A stretch of DNA of 64,000 nucleotides, from the NCBI RefSeq assembly GCF_002005225.1, contig NZ_CP019724.1, forward strand, positions 8,102,001 through 8,166,000, read 5' to 3'. The DNA is from Streptomyces pactum (GTDB taxonomy: Bacteria; Actinomycetota; Actinomycetes; Streptomycetales; Streptomycetaceae). A program made the translations under genes and the position numbers. Shown here piece after piece: positions 54,144-63,048 of this stretch (position 1 is the stretch's first letter; the number at the start of each line of letters is the position of its first letter). The notes under the pieces are model-generated. The model ran no database searches. It saw nothing but the letters and a program-made list of their open reading frames with translations, and was not told where the DNA came from.

Positions 54144-55304
54144 TCACGGTGTCGACCGCAGCGGCGGCGCCTGCCACGTCATGCCCGGCGGCTGAAGAAG
54201 GGGCGAGGGCTCGGGGCCGGGGTCGTCGGCGTGGACGACCCCGGCGGCCGAGCGGTCGAAACCTGTGGGCCACCGCGTGTGTTCGCTGGCCAGGGCACCG
54301 GTCAGCCGCGCTTCGGCGAGGTCGGCCGTGCTCAGGTCGCTTCCCCGCAGGTCGGTCATGCGGAGGTCGGCGCGGTGGAAGACGGCGCCACGCGCGTCGG
54401 CCTTGCGCAGGTTGGCCTCGCGCAGGTCGGTCTCGGTGAAGTCGGCGTCACGCAGATCGGTTTCGACCAGTTTCGCACCCCGCAGGTCCGCCAGAACGCA
54501 ACGAACCCGCCGCAGAATCGCCGTCGTGAGATCGGCGTGCCGCAGATTGACCGAGACCAGGGAGGCCTGGGTCAGATCGGCGTGGTACAGGCCCGCCGCC
54601 TCCATGCAGGCGCGGTCGAGGTTGACCTCGGGCAACCGCAGCCCGTCGCAGTCGGCCCGGCGTAGGTCGGTGACGCTGAGGTTGACCCAGGACTCCTCCC
54701 GGTACCGGCACACGGCGCCGAGCCCGGTCAGCGCCACCTGAGCGTCGGCGACGCGGGTCTCCAGCGGTGCCACGTCGTTGATGGCCACGTCCGCCGGCGA
54801 TTCGGGCCCGGTGGGCGGCCAGGGCAGGCGAGTACGCAGGTACGCGGCCTGGATCGAGACGATGGCGTCCCGGTCGCGCGCGGACTGCTCCGCGATCCGC
54901 CGCAGGGCGTGCAACCCGCCGATGCGGACGTCCACCTTGTCGCTGCCGAGCTGGTCGACCGCCCGGCTGAACCGATCCGTGACGTAGCCCTCCTGGGTGG
55001 CGCGCAGACTTTCCTGGCTCACCCGCACCTGCCGCCACGTGGCGTACGCGCCGAAGAGTACGACGAGACCGGCGAGTACCTGCAGAAGCGTCGTGCGGAC
55101 ATCGTTCACCGCCTTCAGCCGGTCCTGCGCGGCCACGCTCGATCCGGCGATATCGTGATCGACCACCACAGCGGGCAGGACGACGAACACCACGCCCAGA
55201 ACGACCAGCCCCACCGTCCCGACCACCACGGCCGCGACTCGCCGCCGCCTGACCAGCCTGCGGCGCCATGGCCGCCGACCGCGATCCACTCCCCCCGACT
55301 CCAT
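54144..55304 (-). CDS. Membrane-anchored pentapeptide-repeat protein
   Basis: 386 aa. Two membrane segments lie near 20-50 (AAVVVGTVGLVVLGVVFVVL) and 75-90 (LLQVLAGLVVLFGAYA). A helical linker (about 95-190: YVTDRFSRAVDQLGSDKVDV, then RIGGLHALRRIAEQS) precedes pentapeptide repeats about 205-330 (LRRADCDGLRLPEVNLDRA ... AKLVETDLRDADFTETDLRE). The layout is a known actinobacterial type. The repeats form a right-handed helix that can bind other proteins. The linker-plus-repeat type is common in membrane-bound partners of unknown role. The Sir2 gene ends 10 bp upstream, so the two are co-transcribed. Confidence 0.85.
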   Translation of the reverse strand: MESGGVDRGRRPWRRRLVRRRRVAAVVVGTVGLVVLGVVFVVLPAVVVDHDIAGSSVAAQDRLKAVNDVRTTLLQVLAGLVVLFGAYATWRQVRVSQESLRATQEGYVTDRFSRAVDQLGSDKVDVRIGGLHALRRIAEQSARDRDAIVSIQAAYLRTRLPWPPTGPESPADVAINDVAPLETRVADAQVALTGLGAVCRYREESWVNLSVTDLRRADCDGLRLPEVNLDRACMEAAGLYHADLTQASLVSVNLRHADLTTAILRRVRCVLADLRGAKLVETDLRDADFTETDLREANLRKADARGAVFHRADLRMTDLRGSDLSTADLAEARLTGALASEHTRWPTGFDRSAAGVVHADDPGPEPSPLLQPPGMTWQAPPLRSTP

Positions 55305-55314
55305 GGCCGGGAGC

Positions 55315-56241
55315 CTAAGCACCTCGCAAGGGATGATCAAGAGGCGCCGGCGGTCGGCCGTCGACCGGGATGCCCAGCCGTTCGGCCACGGTGGTGAGAG
55401 TCGGTCCCAGCGGGAGCGCGACCCGGGTGAGGGCGTGCCGGTCGCCGCGCGTCGGGTCCCGGTTGACGATCAGCACCGGCTTCCCGTCCTGGGCCGCCTG
55501 ACGGACGAACCGGAGGCCGGACATCACCGTCAGGGAGGACCCCAGTACCAGCAGCGAGGCCGACTCGCGGACCAGTGCGCGGCATTGCTCGACCCGTCGC
55601 GGAGGAACGGCCTCGCCGAAGAACACCACGTCCGGTTTGAGGATGCCGCCGCAGACGGTGCAGGGCACCACACGGAAGTCTCCGACCTGTTCGTCGGTGA
55701 GGTCGGCGTCACCGTCCGGGTTGATTCCGGCGGCGACCGGCTCGAAGCCCGGATTGGCCTCCTCGAGCCGCTGGGCGAGTACCCGGCGCGGACTGGAGGC
55801 ACCGCAGGACAGGCAGACGACCCGGTCCAGGCTTCCGTGGAGTTCCACGACGTCCTCGCTGCCGGCGGCCTGGTGCAGACCGTCGACGTTCTGGGTGATC
55901 ACTCCCGTGAGCAGGCCGTGCCGTGCGAACGCGGCGACGGCCCGGTGCCCGGCGTTGGGGCGGGCGCGGCCGAAGGTGCGCCAGCCGAGGTGGCTGCGCG
56001 CCCAGTACCGGCGGCGAGCCCGGGGATCGGCGGTGAAGTCCTGGTAGGTCATCGGGACGTGCCGGCTCAGGCTCCCGCCCTCGCCCCGGTAGTCGGGGAT
56101 GCCCGACTCCGTGGAGATCCCCGCCCCGCTGAGCACCAGCACGCCGCCGGTGTCCAGCGCGTCGGCGACCGGCTCCGGGTCGGTGGTGCCCGGCGGCAGG
56201 TCCTCGGCAGGGGTCCAGCTCAGAGTGGGGCGCATGCGCAT
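55315..56241 (-). CDS. Sir2 family NAD-dependent protein deacylase
   Basis: 308 aa. GAGISTESGIPDYRG (about 39-53) and TQNVDGLH bind NAD, the catalytic His is in ELHGS, and zinc cysteines are VCLSC and CTVC. It removes acetyl or longer acyl groups from lysine using NAD. Compared with CobB-type enzymes it has an insertion that makes it closer to the larger actinobacterial class. ATG 56241 is used; 56235 is also possible. It starts an operon with the pentapeptide gene. Confidence 0.9.
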   Translation of the reverse strand: MRMRPTLSWTPAEDLPPGTTDPEPVADALDTGGVLVLSGAGISTESGIPDYRGEGGSLSRHVPMTYQDFTADPRARRRYWARSHLGWRTFGRARPNAGHRAVAAFARHGLLTGVITQNVDGLHQAAGSEDVVELHGSLDRVVCLSCGASSPRRVLAQRLEEANPGFEPVAAGINPDGDADLTDEQVGDFRVVPCTVCGGILKPDVVFFGEAVPPRRVEQCRALVRESASLLVLGSSLTVMSGLRFVRQAAQDGKPVLIVNRDPTRGDRHALTRVALPLGPTLTTVAERLGIPVDGRPPAPLDHPLRGA

Positions 56242-56415
56242 GCCGCCAGGGTACGGACATGCGCGTGCCGCCGCGGTACGGAACAGGCTGCTCGCGGCCC
56301 GGACCGGCCCGGACCGCGACCGCCTCGTGGCGGACGGCGGACGGCGGACGGCAGCCGGACGGAGGCCGACCACGGTGGCGCCGTCGTCCCCCTGCCGGGC
56401 CCCCGACCGTCGGGG

Positions 56416-57306
56416 TCACGGCAGGGGCGTGCCACCGGTCGCGTTCAGGATTTCCGCCGTGACGTAGCCGGCCTCCTGCGAGGCGAGATAGACGTACGCC
56501 GGCGCCAGCTCGGCCGGCTGCGCGGGGCGGCCCAGTGGGCTCTGCTTGCCGAACTCGGCCGTGTCCGGCAGCGTCGCAGGGATCAGCGGAGTCCACACCG
56601 GCCCCGGGGCCACGGCGTTCACCCGGATGCCGCGCTCCGCGACCATCTGGGCGAGCCCCTGGGTGAAGGTCACGATCGCGCCCTTGGTCATCGCGTAGTC
56701 CAGCAGGTGCGGGCTGGGCTTGTACGCCTGGACCGAGGTGGTGTTGATGACACTGCCACCCGCGGGGATGTGCGGCAGGGCGAACTTCGTCAGCCAGAAC
56801 ATGCCGTAGAGGTTCGTCCGCACGACCCGGTCGAACTGCTCGGTCGGGATCGCCTCGATGCCGTCCGGCTGAGCCATCTGATAGGCCGCGTTGTTCACCA
56901 GGACGTCGATGCCGCCGAACTCCGCCACGGCCCGGTCGATCAGCGCCCGGCAGTTCCGCTCCTCACGGATGTCGCAGGAGACGGCGACGGCCTTCTGCCC
57001 GGCGTCCTCCACCAGGCGGGAGGTTTCCCGTGCCTCGCCCTCTTCCTCCGCGAGGTGGGTGAACAGCACATCGGCGCCCTCGCGTGCGAAGGCCAGGGCC
57101 ACCGCTCGGCCGATGCCGGAGTCACCGCCCGTGACGACGGTCCTGCGGCCCGCCAGACGGCCCGACCCGCGGTAGGACTCCTCTCCGTGGTCGGGCGGCG
57201 GATCCATCGGCCCGGTCCAGCCGGGGTGCGGCTGGTCCTGGGCGGCGAAGTCGGGGCGGGGATACTGATCGGTCGGATCCTGCTGGTCACGCCGGTCGTC
57301 CGCCAT
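56416..57306 (-). CDS. SDR family oxidoreductase (YhdF/YdaD-like, stress type)
   Basis: 296 aa. A 50-residue polar lead (DQQDPTDQYPRPDFAAQDQP) is followed by a classical SDR: TGGDSGIG, NNAAYQM, Ser in INTTSVQA and YAMTK. The long lead and GRLAGRRTVVTGGDSGIGRA are typical of general-stress glucose/ribitol dehydrogenase-like SDRs. ATG at 57306 has AGGAGG. Substrate unknown. Confidence 0.88.
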   Translation of the reverse strand: MADDRRDQQDPTDQYPRPDFAAQDQPHPGWTGPMDPPPDHGEESYRGSGRLAGRRTVVTGGDSGIGRAVALAFAREGADVLFTHLAEEEGEARETSRLVEDAGQKAVAVSCDIREERNCRALIDRAVAEFGGIDVLVNNAAYQMAQPDGIEAIPTEQFDRVVRTNLYGMFWLTKFALPHIPAGGSVINTTSVQAYKPSPHLLDYAMTKGAIVTFTQGLAQMVAERGIRVNAVAPGPVWTPLIPATLPDTAEFGKQSPLGRPAQPAELAPAYVYLASQEAGYVTAEILNATGGTPLP

Positions 57307-57758
57307 GTCGGCCTCCTGTGTCTCGCGGGGCGAAGTCAGCGACCGTGTTCCCTGGCCGGCCCGTCCGAAAGCCACTCCACCCGAGCGTGACGCTCCGGCC
57401 TCCCGGCGGTGCCACCAACATCTTCATCGACGTCGCCGAATCCCGGCTCCCGGGCGTCCCCGCCTGCTGAGCCCGCGGACGGCTCCGGCGGGCGGCCGGC
57501 GGCGTGCCGGCTCGCCGCGGACGGCGCCCGGCGCTGTGCCTTCGCCGGCACCCTCGTTGTCATCGCGTGCCCCGCCCGATCGGGCCGGCGCGCGGCTTCG
57601 CCTCTCCCACACCGTGCGTCATGCCGCCCTCGGGGTGGTCGAGCACGCGGTGCGGGACGACGGCGCCCGAGGTCTGCGCGGGTACGCCCCGGCGCGTCGC
57701 GAGCGGCGCCGGCGGCCCCGGCCACCCCGCCGCCCGCCGTGCCCAGCACAATGACCGC
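57307..57758. other. Intergenic region without a supported gene
   Basis: 452 bases with several long but conflicting frames on both strands. A plus-strand stretch near 57600-57710 (RHAALGVVEHAVRDDGARGL) could be a worn coding remnant, but I cannot name a parent family. Confidence 0.35.
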
Positions 57759-58166
57759 ATGGCCTCCGCTCCCAGAACCCACGCCGGCGCCGAGCGCGCC
57801 CCGATACGGATTCGTCTCGCGGCGACGGTGGCCGCCTTGGCGATCGTCGGTGCCGGAACGGGGCTCAGGGCCGTGGCGTCGGGAGACGTGGCCAAGTACG
57901 GCGGAGACGCCCTCTACTGCCTTCTGATGTTCGCCCTGGTCATCCTGGTGGCGCCGCGGGTGACGCCGCCGACAGCCGCCGCGGTCGCCCTGGCCGTCAG
58001 TTGGGGTGTCGAGTTCTTGCAGCTCACTGGCCTGCCGGCACACCTCTCACAGCAGAGCACGGCTGCCCGTCTGGTCCTCGGTTCGACATTCAACGCGCCG
58101 GACCTCTTCTGGTACGCGGTCGGCGCGGCGACCGGCTGGCTCGTCGTACACCGGATGCGCCCGTGA
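57759..58166 (+). CDS. DUF2809 family membrane protein
   Basis: 135 aa with four membrane segments. GDVAKYGGDALYCLLMFALV near 50-68, SWGVEFLQL near 85-93 and LVLGSTFNAPDLFWYAVGA near 108-126 match DUF2809. Role unknown. The ATG at 57759 has no strong ribosome site. It converges with the large secreted protein gene. Confidence 0.8.
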   Translation: MASAPRTHAGAERAPIRIRLAATVAALAIVGAGTGLRAVASGDVAKYGGDALYCLLMFALVILVAPRVTPPTAAAVALAVSWGVEFLQLTGLPAHLSQQSTAARLVLGSTFNAPDLFWYAVGAATGWLVVHRMRP

Positions 58167-58242
58167 CCGGCAGGTCGACACAGACCACGGACGACGGTGG
58201 CCGGCCCGGGGGTGTCCGGGCCGGCCACCGCCTCGTGAGCCG

Positions 58243-61236
58243 CTACGACAGCGGCTCGATCCAGATGTCGCGGTACCGCACCTTGTTGCCGTGGTCCTGC
58301 AGCCGGAGCGCACCGGCCGTCGGGGCCTCCTGGGCGCCCCCGGCGGTCGCGCCGCTCAGCGCCACGTCCTTGTGCACGGTCACGCCGTTCCACACCACGG
58401 TGACACGCGCGTCCTCCGTCTTGGCGCCCTGGTCGTCGAAGCGCGCCGCACGGAAGGTGATGTCGTACGTCTGCCACGTGCCCGGCGGGCGGGCCGCGTT
58501 CTCGTCGGCGGCCTTCTGCTGGTAGATCGCGGCCGCCTCGTTGTCCGCGGGCGTGGTGTCACCGAACGAGTCCAGGATCTGGATCTCGTAGCGGTCCTGA
58601 AGGTAGATGCCGCTGTTGGCACGGTCCTGGCCCGTGACGTCCGGGGGCAGCTCGGGCAGCCAGAACTCGGCGTGGAGCTTGAAGTCACCGAACGCCTGCT
58701 TCGTGCGCAGGTCGCCGCAGCAGACCTCCATCCCGCCGTCCGTCAGCGGCCACTGCGCGGTGCGGCCGTCCGTCTGCTGCCAGGCCGCGCGGTCGGCGCC
58801 GTCGAACAGGACGATGCGCTCGCCCTTGGGATGCACGCTGATCATGTCGAGGTTGACGTGACCGGTGTCGCCCTCGTCCACCCGGTAGGTGATGGTGTTG
58901 GCGCCCTTGCGCAGCCTCAGCGACTCGGTCCGCGTGGACCAGTCGTCCCAGCCGCCCGTACTGAGCAGGCTCGACTGCTTCACCTTCGTGCCGTCCACGT
59001 ACACGCTCACCGTCTTGGTGCCGGTGAAGGGGTTCGGCCCGTTCGCGTACCGCAGGGCCACGTCGTAGGTGCCCTTCTTGTCCACGTCGACGGTGAACGA
59101 GGTGGCCGCGCCCTGGGTGCCGTAGCCGTCCACGAAGCCGCTGCCGGAGTAGCCGGTGTGGTCGGTGTTGACGCCGGCGCCGCCGGATCGCTCGGCCTCC
59201 TCCGCCTCGTACGACGTCGTCGGGGGACGCTTGCCCGGCATGGCGTTGAGCGTGTACCAGGCCTCGGTGCTCCACAGCGTCTCGCCCCCGGCCGAGCTGA
59301 ACGGACGCGGTGAGCGGACGTGCACCACCCGGTCGGGCTTGAGTCCCGTGATCCGCAGCGTGACCTTCTTCCGGTCCTCGGACAGCCGTGCGGAGGTCAC
59401 GGCGAGGGTCTCCTCGTCGACCTTGGGTCCGCCGTAGGACGGTGTCGGCACGTAGCGCCACTGCTCGACCTGGTAGCTCTCGGCGAGCCTGTCCGCAGTC
59501 TCCTGGGACAGCGGCTGGGTGTACTCCAGCTCGAAACCGCCCCGCTTGGCGCGCATGGCCCGGATGTCGAACGCCTTGCCGCCGTTCGGGGTCAGCTTCT
59601 GCAGACCGTGGGTCAGTTTGCCCTCCTGGCCCCAGTTGCCCCCGGCGCCCAGGCCGCCCGCGTAGATCGCGCCGTCCGGGCCCTGGGTGATGCGGTTGAC
59701 GCCCGCCTCGAGACCCTGGGTGTGCCGGAAGACCGCACCCTGGTCCTTGCCCTTCACCTTCTCCAGGAAGGCACGCTGCAGTCCGCCGTAGGTCACGTCA
59801 CCGAACAGCATCTGGCCGGCGTACGGGCCCTTCTTCAACAGGATCGGTGTGCTGGGGGAGTTGGCGATCTCGTTCTGCGGCAGCCACAGCACCGGTTCGG
59901 TCACCGGCTGGTCGTCGAACGGGCCGGCCGGGTTGGTGTAGTGGTTGAAGAAGCGGTCGGGCTTGATGCGGACCAGCTTCGACGCGGGGAGCCAGCCGCC
60001 CTGGTTGTCGGCGACGAAGAGGTCGCCGCCGGGGCCCCAGCCGATGCCGTTCGGGGTGCGCAGTCCGCCGGCGAGGTAGGTCACCTTGCCGGTCTTGCGG
60101 TTCACCTTGATCGTGGTGCCGCGGTTCGGTGCCGGCTGCGGGTCCGTCGTCGCGCCCCCGTAGTTGATCGCGACGGAGAGGTTCAGGTAGAAGTGACCGT
60201 CGCGGTAGAGCAGGCCGAAGGCGAACTCGTGGAAGTTTCCGCCGTACGGCCAGGTCGCCACGGTACGCCGCGCGTCGGTGACGTCGTCGCCGTCGGTGTC
60301 GCGCAGCTCGGTGAGTTCGTGCTTCTGCGACACGTACAGGGCCCCGTCGAGCACCTTGATGCCCATGGGTTCCTTGAGGCCGCTCGCCACCTTCTTCACC
60401 GTCACCTTGTCGGGGCCGGTCGCGCCGGTGACGTCGTCGAGGAGGTACACCTCGCCCTCGGTCTTGTCGGTGCCGCCCCACGTGGTGATGGCCATTCGGC
60501 CGTCCGGGAGCCAGTCCATGCCGGTGACCTGGGGCTCGAAACCGTCGGGCCGCAGGTCCGTCAGTGTGTAGTCGGGGTGCACGCCGTCGAGCGGCAGTCC
60601 GTCGCCCGGCGTGTCGGTGCCGCTCTCGCACTGCTTGCGGCCGGGGGCCGTGACCCGTACGACGTCGGCGTCGGTGCTCAGGGCGGAGTTCGGCACGAGG
60701 GAGAAGCCGGCGGCGCCGGGCGGCTTCCACTCCAGCGTCACCCGCTGGTCGTTCGTCCGGTCGAAGTGGTCCACGCGCAGGGCGTGGTGACCGGACGTCA
60801 GGGTGACCGTGCCCTCCTTGGGCTCCGCCGCGTGGAGGCCGTCGTGATCGATGACCGTCCGGTCGTCGATGGTCAGGCGTGAGCCGTCGTCGCTGGTCAG
60901 CCGGAAGGTGTAGGCCCCGTCTTCGGGAACCTCGATGTTCGCGATGACCTGCGAGACGAAGTGGTCACCGACGCCGAAGTCCTCGGTCGTGGAGAAGTCG
61001 ATGACGGGCATCAGTTTGTCGACGTTCGGGGTCTGTCCGGGCTTGAGCACGCAGATCTCGTTCATCGGCTGTCCGATGTCGAAGACGCGCAGTGTGACGC
61101 CCGGTTCCTGCGGTGGCAGGTCGTCGGCGGTGTCGGCGGCGCCGGCGGGCGCCGAGGTGAAGCAGCCGAACAGGACCGAGACGGCGACCAGACCGGCCAG
61201 CCGTCCGCGGGATCTGGAGCGGGACCGTGGACTCAT
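58243..61236 (-). CDS. Large secreted PA14 / beta-propeller / CBM / DUF1080 protein
   Basis: 997 aa. Signal peptide 1 to about 34. A PA14-like domain follows (about 50-175, GAYTFRLTSDDGSRLTIDD). A six-bladed propeller of the PQQ-dependent sugar dehydrogenase kind comes next (about 200-560, VTGMDWLPDGRMAITTWGG, FHEFAFGLLYRDGHFYL, NGIGWGPGGDLFVADNQGG). A CBM6/35-like sandwich is at about 690-800 (YEAEEAERSGGAGV). A C-terminal DUF1080 (GH16-like) domain is at about 815-997 (NSGIYLQDRYEIQILDSFGD). It should act outside the cell on carbohydrate, perhaps as 3-keto-glycoside-handling enzyme. ATG 61236 follows GGGGAGG. Confidence 0.87.
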   Translation of the reverse strand: MSPRSRSRSRGRLAGLVAVSVLFGCFTSAPAGAADTADDLPPQEPGVTLRVFDIGQPMNEICVLKPGQTPNVDKLMPVIDFSTTEDFGVGDHFVSQVIANIEVPEDGAYTFRLTSDDGSRLTIDDRTVIDHDGLHAAEPKEGTVTLTSGHHALRVDHFDRTNDQRVTLEWKPPGAAGFSLVPNSALSTDADVVRVTAPGRKQCESGTDTPGDGLPLDGVHPDYTLTDLRPDGFEPQVTGMDWLPDGRMAITTWGGTDKTEGEVYLLDDVTGATGPDKVTVKKVASGLKEPMGIKVLDGALYVSQKHELTELRDTDGDDVTDARRTVATWPYGGNFHEFAFGLLYRDGHFYLNLSVAINYGGATTDPQPAPNRGTTIKVNRKTGKVTYLAGGLRTPNGIGWGPGGDLFVADNQGGWLPASKLVRIKPDRFFNHYTNPAGPFDDQPVTEPVLWLPQNEIANSPSTPILLKKGPYAGQMLFGDVTYGGLQRAFLEKVKGKDQGAVFRHTQGLEAGVNRITQGPDGAIYAGGLGAGGNWGQEGKLTHGLQKLTPNGGKAFDIRAMRAKRGGFELEYTQPLSQETADRLAESYQVEQWRYVPTPSYGGPKVDEETLAVTSARLSEDRKKVTLRITGLKPDRVVHVRSPRPFSSAGGETLWSTEAWYTLNAMPGKRPPTTSYEAEEAERSGGAGVNTDHTGYSGSGFVDGYGTQGAATSFTVDVDKKGTYDVALRYANGPNPFTGTKTVSVYVDGTKVKQSSLLSTGGWDDWSTRTESLRLRKGANTITYRVDEGDTGHVNLDMISVHPKGERIVLFDGADRAAWQQTDGRTAQWPLTDGGMEVCCGDLRTKQAFGDFKLHAEFWLPELPPDVTGQDRANSGIYLQDRYEIQILDSFGDTTPADNEAAAIYQQKAADENAARPPGTWQTYDITFRAARFDDQGAKTEDARVTVVWNGVTVHKDVALSGATAGGAQEAPTAGALRLQDHGNKVRYRDIWIEPLS

Positions 61237-61406
61237 GCATCCTCCCCGGGGCGACCCCGTGGCGGGGCCGCCCATGACGGTGGTACGGGACGACGAGGTG
61301 GTGCGGCCGGCGTCCTGCCGACCGAAGTGACGCGTGGTGTGCGTGAGATGCCTGGATTCCACCGGGCGTCGGACACCATAGGAGCCTTTTGCTCGCTGCG
61401 TCTATA

Positions 61407-61431
61407 AGTTTGTCATCAGTGAGTACAAACT
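61407..61431. promoter_or_regulatory. Inverted repeat AGTTTGT-N11-ACAAACT in the promoter region of the secreted propeller protein
   Basis: A/T-rich 7-bp arms stand out in this G/C-rich DNA, about 170-195 bp upstream of the 61236 start. On the minus strand TTGTAC (61426-61421) and TATAGA (61404-61399) are spaced 16 bp like a vegetative promoter, with the repeat overlapping the -35 side. A repressor could bind here. Confidence 0.45.
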
Positions 61432-61551
61432 CTGTTCGTCGACGGGTGAAGAACGCGGATCTCCGGCCGGGTTTCCCCTTCGGTGGACATAGTCGGCCGC
61501 GACTCGGGCCGAGAGCGACCGGCGCCCCCGCGGGGTGCGGCGGGGCCGGCC

Positions 61552-62580
61552 TCAGCGCCTGGACAGGCTCGAGCCGCGGACGACCAGCTCGGGCTGGAGC
61601 ACCACGTGCTCGTGACGGTGCTCGTCCGCCCGGTCACCGGCTTCCTGGAGAAGCAGATCGGCTGCCATGGCGCCCATCGTGCGTGCGGGCTGGCGGACGG
61701 AGGTCAGGGGCACGGTCGCCGCGGCGGCGAACTCGATGTCGTCGTACCCGACGATCGCCAGGTCGTCGGGGACCTTGACGCCGGCCGTGTACATGAACTG
61801 GAGTATCCCGAGGGCCAGCAGGTCGTTGGCGCAGAAGACGGCGGTGGGCCGCTCCGCCAGGCCCAGCAGTCTGGCTCCGGCGTCACGTCCGGCGGACACG
61901 TCCAGGCGGTCGGTGGGGATCTCCCGCAGCGCCGCGGGGGGCAGGCCGGCCTGGGCGACGGCGGCCAGCGCCCCGGTCCTGCGGTCCTGCACCTGCCTGA
62001 GGTGGGACGGTCCGCTGACGTAGGCGAGGGAGCTGTGCCCGGCACCGGTGAGGTGGCGGATCGCCAGGGCACCGCCGGTGACGTCGTCGACCGAGACGGA
62101 GCAGCCCTCCGTGTCGTCCGCCACCCGGTCCACGAGAACGTACGGGATGCCGTGCCGCCGGAACTCGCCCAGACTGCGCCCACTCGGATCGGCGGGCGTG
62201 ACCAGCACCCCGCGGACCCGCTGTTCGGCGAAGAGTTCGAGGTACTCCGCCTCCTTCCGCGCGCTCTGCGCGCTGTTGCACAGGGTGACGGCGAGTCCCG
62301 CGTCCCGGGCCGTGCGCTCGGCTCCCTGGGCCAGGTCGACGAAGAACGGATTGCCCATGTCGAGGACGAGCAGTGCCATCACACGGCTGCGGCCCGCCCG
62401 TAGTTGCCGGGCGGACTCGCTGCGCACGTAACCCAGGCGTGCGATCACCTGCTCCACGTGATGTCGTGTCCGCTGCGAGACCCGGCCGGGCTGGTTGAGC
62501 ACATTGGAGACGGTGCCCACGGAGACGCCGGCCTCCCGTGCCACGTCCTTGATGCCGACGACCGGCGTGGAGCGCGTCAT
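61552..62580 (-). CDS. LacI family regulator, probably of rhamnose use
   Basis: 342 aa. The helix-turn-helix IKDVAREAGVSVGTVSNVLN is at residues 10-29, with the hinge RSESARQLRAGRS and a sugar-sensing domain to the end. It lies 82 bp after the rhamnose mutarotase gene on the same strand. It likely controls that operon and perhaps the propeller protein downstream. ATG at 62580. Confidence 0.88.
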   Translation of the reverse strand: MTRSTPVVGIKDVAREAGVSVGTVSNVLNQPGRVSQRTRHHVEQVIARLGYVRSESARQLRAGRSRVMALLVLDMGNPFFVDLAQGAERTARDAGLAVTLCNSAQSARKEAEYLELFAEQRVRGVLVTPADPSGRSLGEFRRHGIPYVLVDRVADDTEGCSVSVDDVTGGALAIRHLTGAGHSSLAYVSGPSHLRQVQDRRTGALAAVAQAGLPPAALREIPTDRLDVSAGRDAGARLLGLAERPTAVFCANDLLALGILQFMYTAGVKVPDDLAIVGYDDIEFAAAATVPLTSVRQPARTMGAMAADLLLQEAGDRADEHRHEHVVLQPELVVRGSSLSRR

Positions 62581-62662
62581 GTGTGTCTGTCTCCCGCTGT
62601 TCTGCCCCCGCCCATCGAGCCGGTCCGGGAAGCGTTCATCGTACGAAGCCGGGACCGGCCGT

Positions 62663-62983
62663 TCACGCCAGGTGGAAGACCTCGGTGAGCGGGCGCATGG
62701 CGGCGTCGGGCGCTTGGCCGTCCAGTTCCTCGAAGAACTCCGCCATCTCGGCCTGCCAACGCGCGTTCACCTCGCTCGCGTCCATGGCGGCCCGGGCCGC
62801 CTCGAAGTCGTCGGTTTCGAGATAGCCGACGAGCAGACCGTCCTTGCGCAGGAAGAGGGAGTAGTTGTGCCAGCCGGCCTCGGAGAGCGCGGCGAGCATG
62901 TCGGCCCACACGTGCTGATGGCGCTCGCGGTATTCGGCGACCATCTCGGAGCGGACCTTGAGAAGAAAGCAGACACGTCGCAT
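62663..62983 (-). CDS. rhaM: L-rhamnose mutarotase
   Basis: 106 aa. RRVCFLLKVRSEMVAEYRER, HQHVWADMLAALSEAGWHNY and SLFLRKDGLLVGYLE are the family's signature with the catalytic His/Tyr residues. It interconverts the alpha and beta anomers of L-rhamnose after uptake. ATG 62983 follows AGGGTGAT. It is 65 bp after the binding-protein gene, in one operon. Confidence 0.92.
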   Translation of the reverse strand: MRRVCFLLKVRSEMVAEYRERHQHVWADMLAALSEAGWHNYSLFLRKDGLLVGYLETDDFEAARAAMDASEVNARWQAEMAEFFEELDGQAPDAAMRPLTEVFHLA

Positions 62984-63048
62984 CGGATCACCCTGTTGCC
63001 GAAGGTGGGGCCCCGGCGATCGCCGGGGCCCCACGACTGTCGTGCGGA

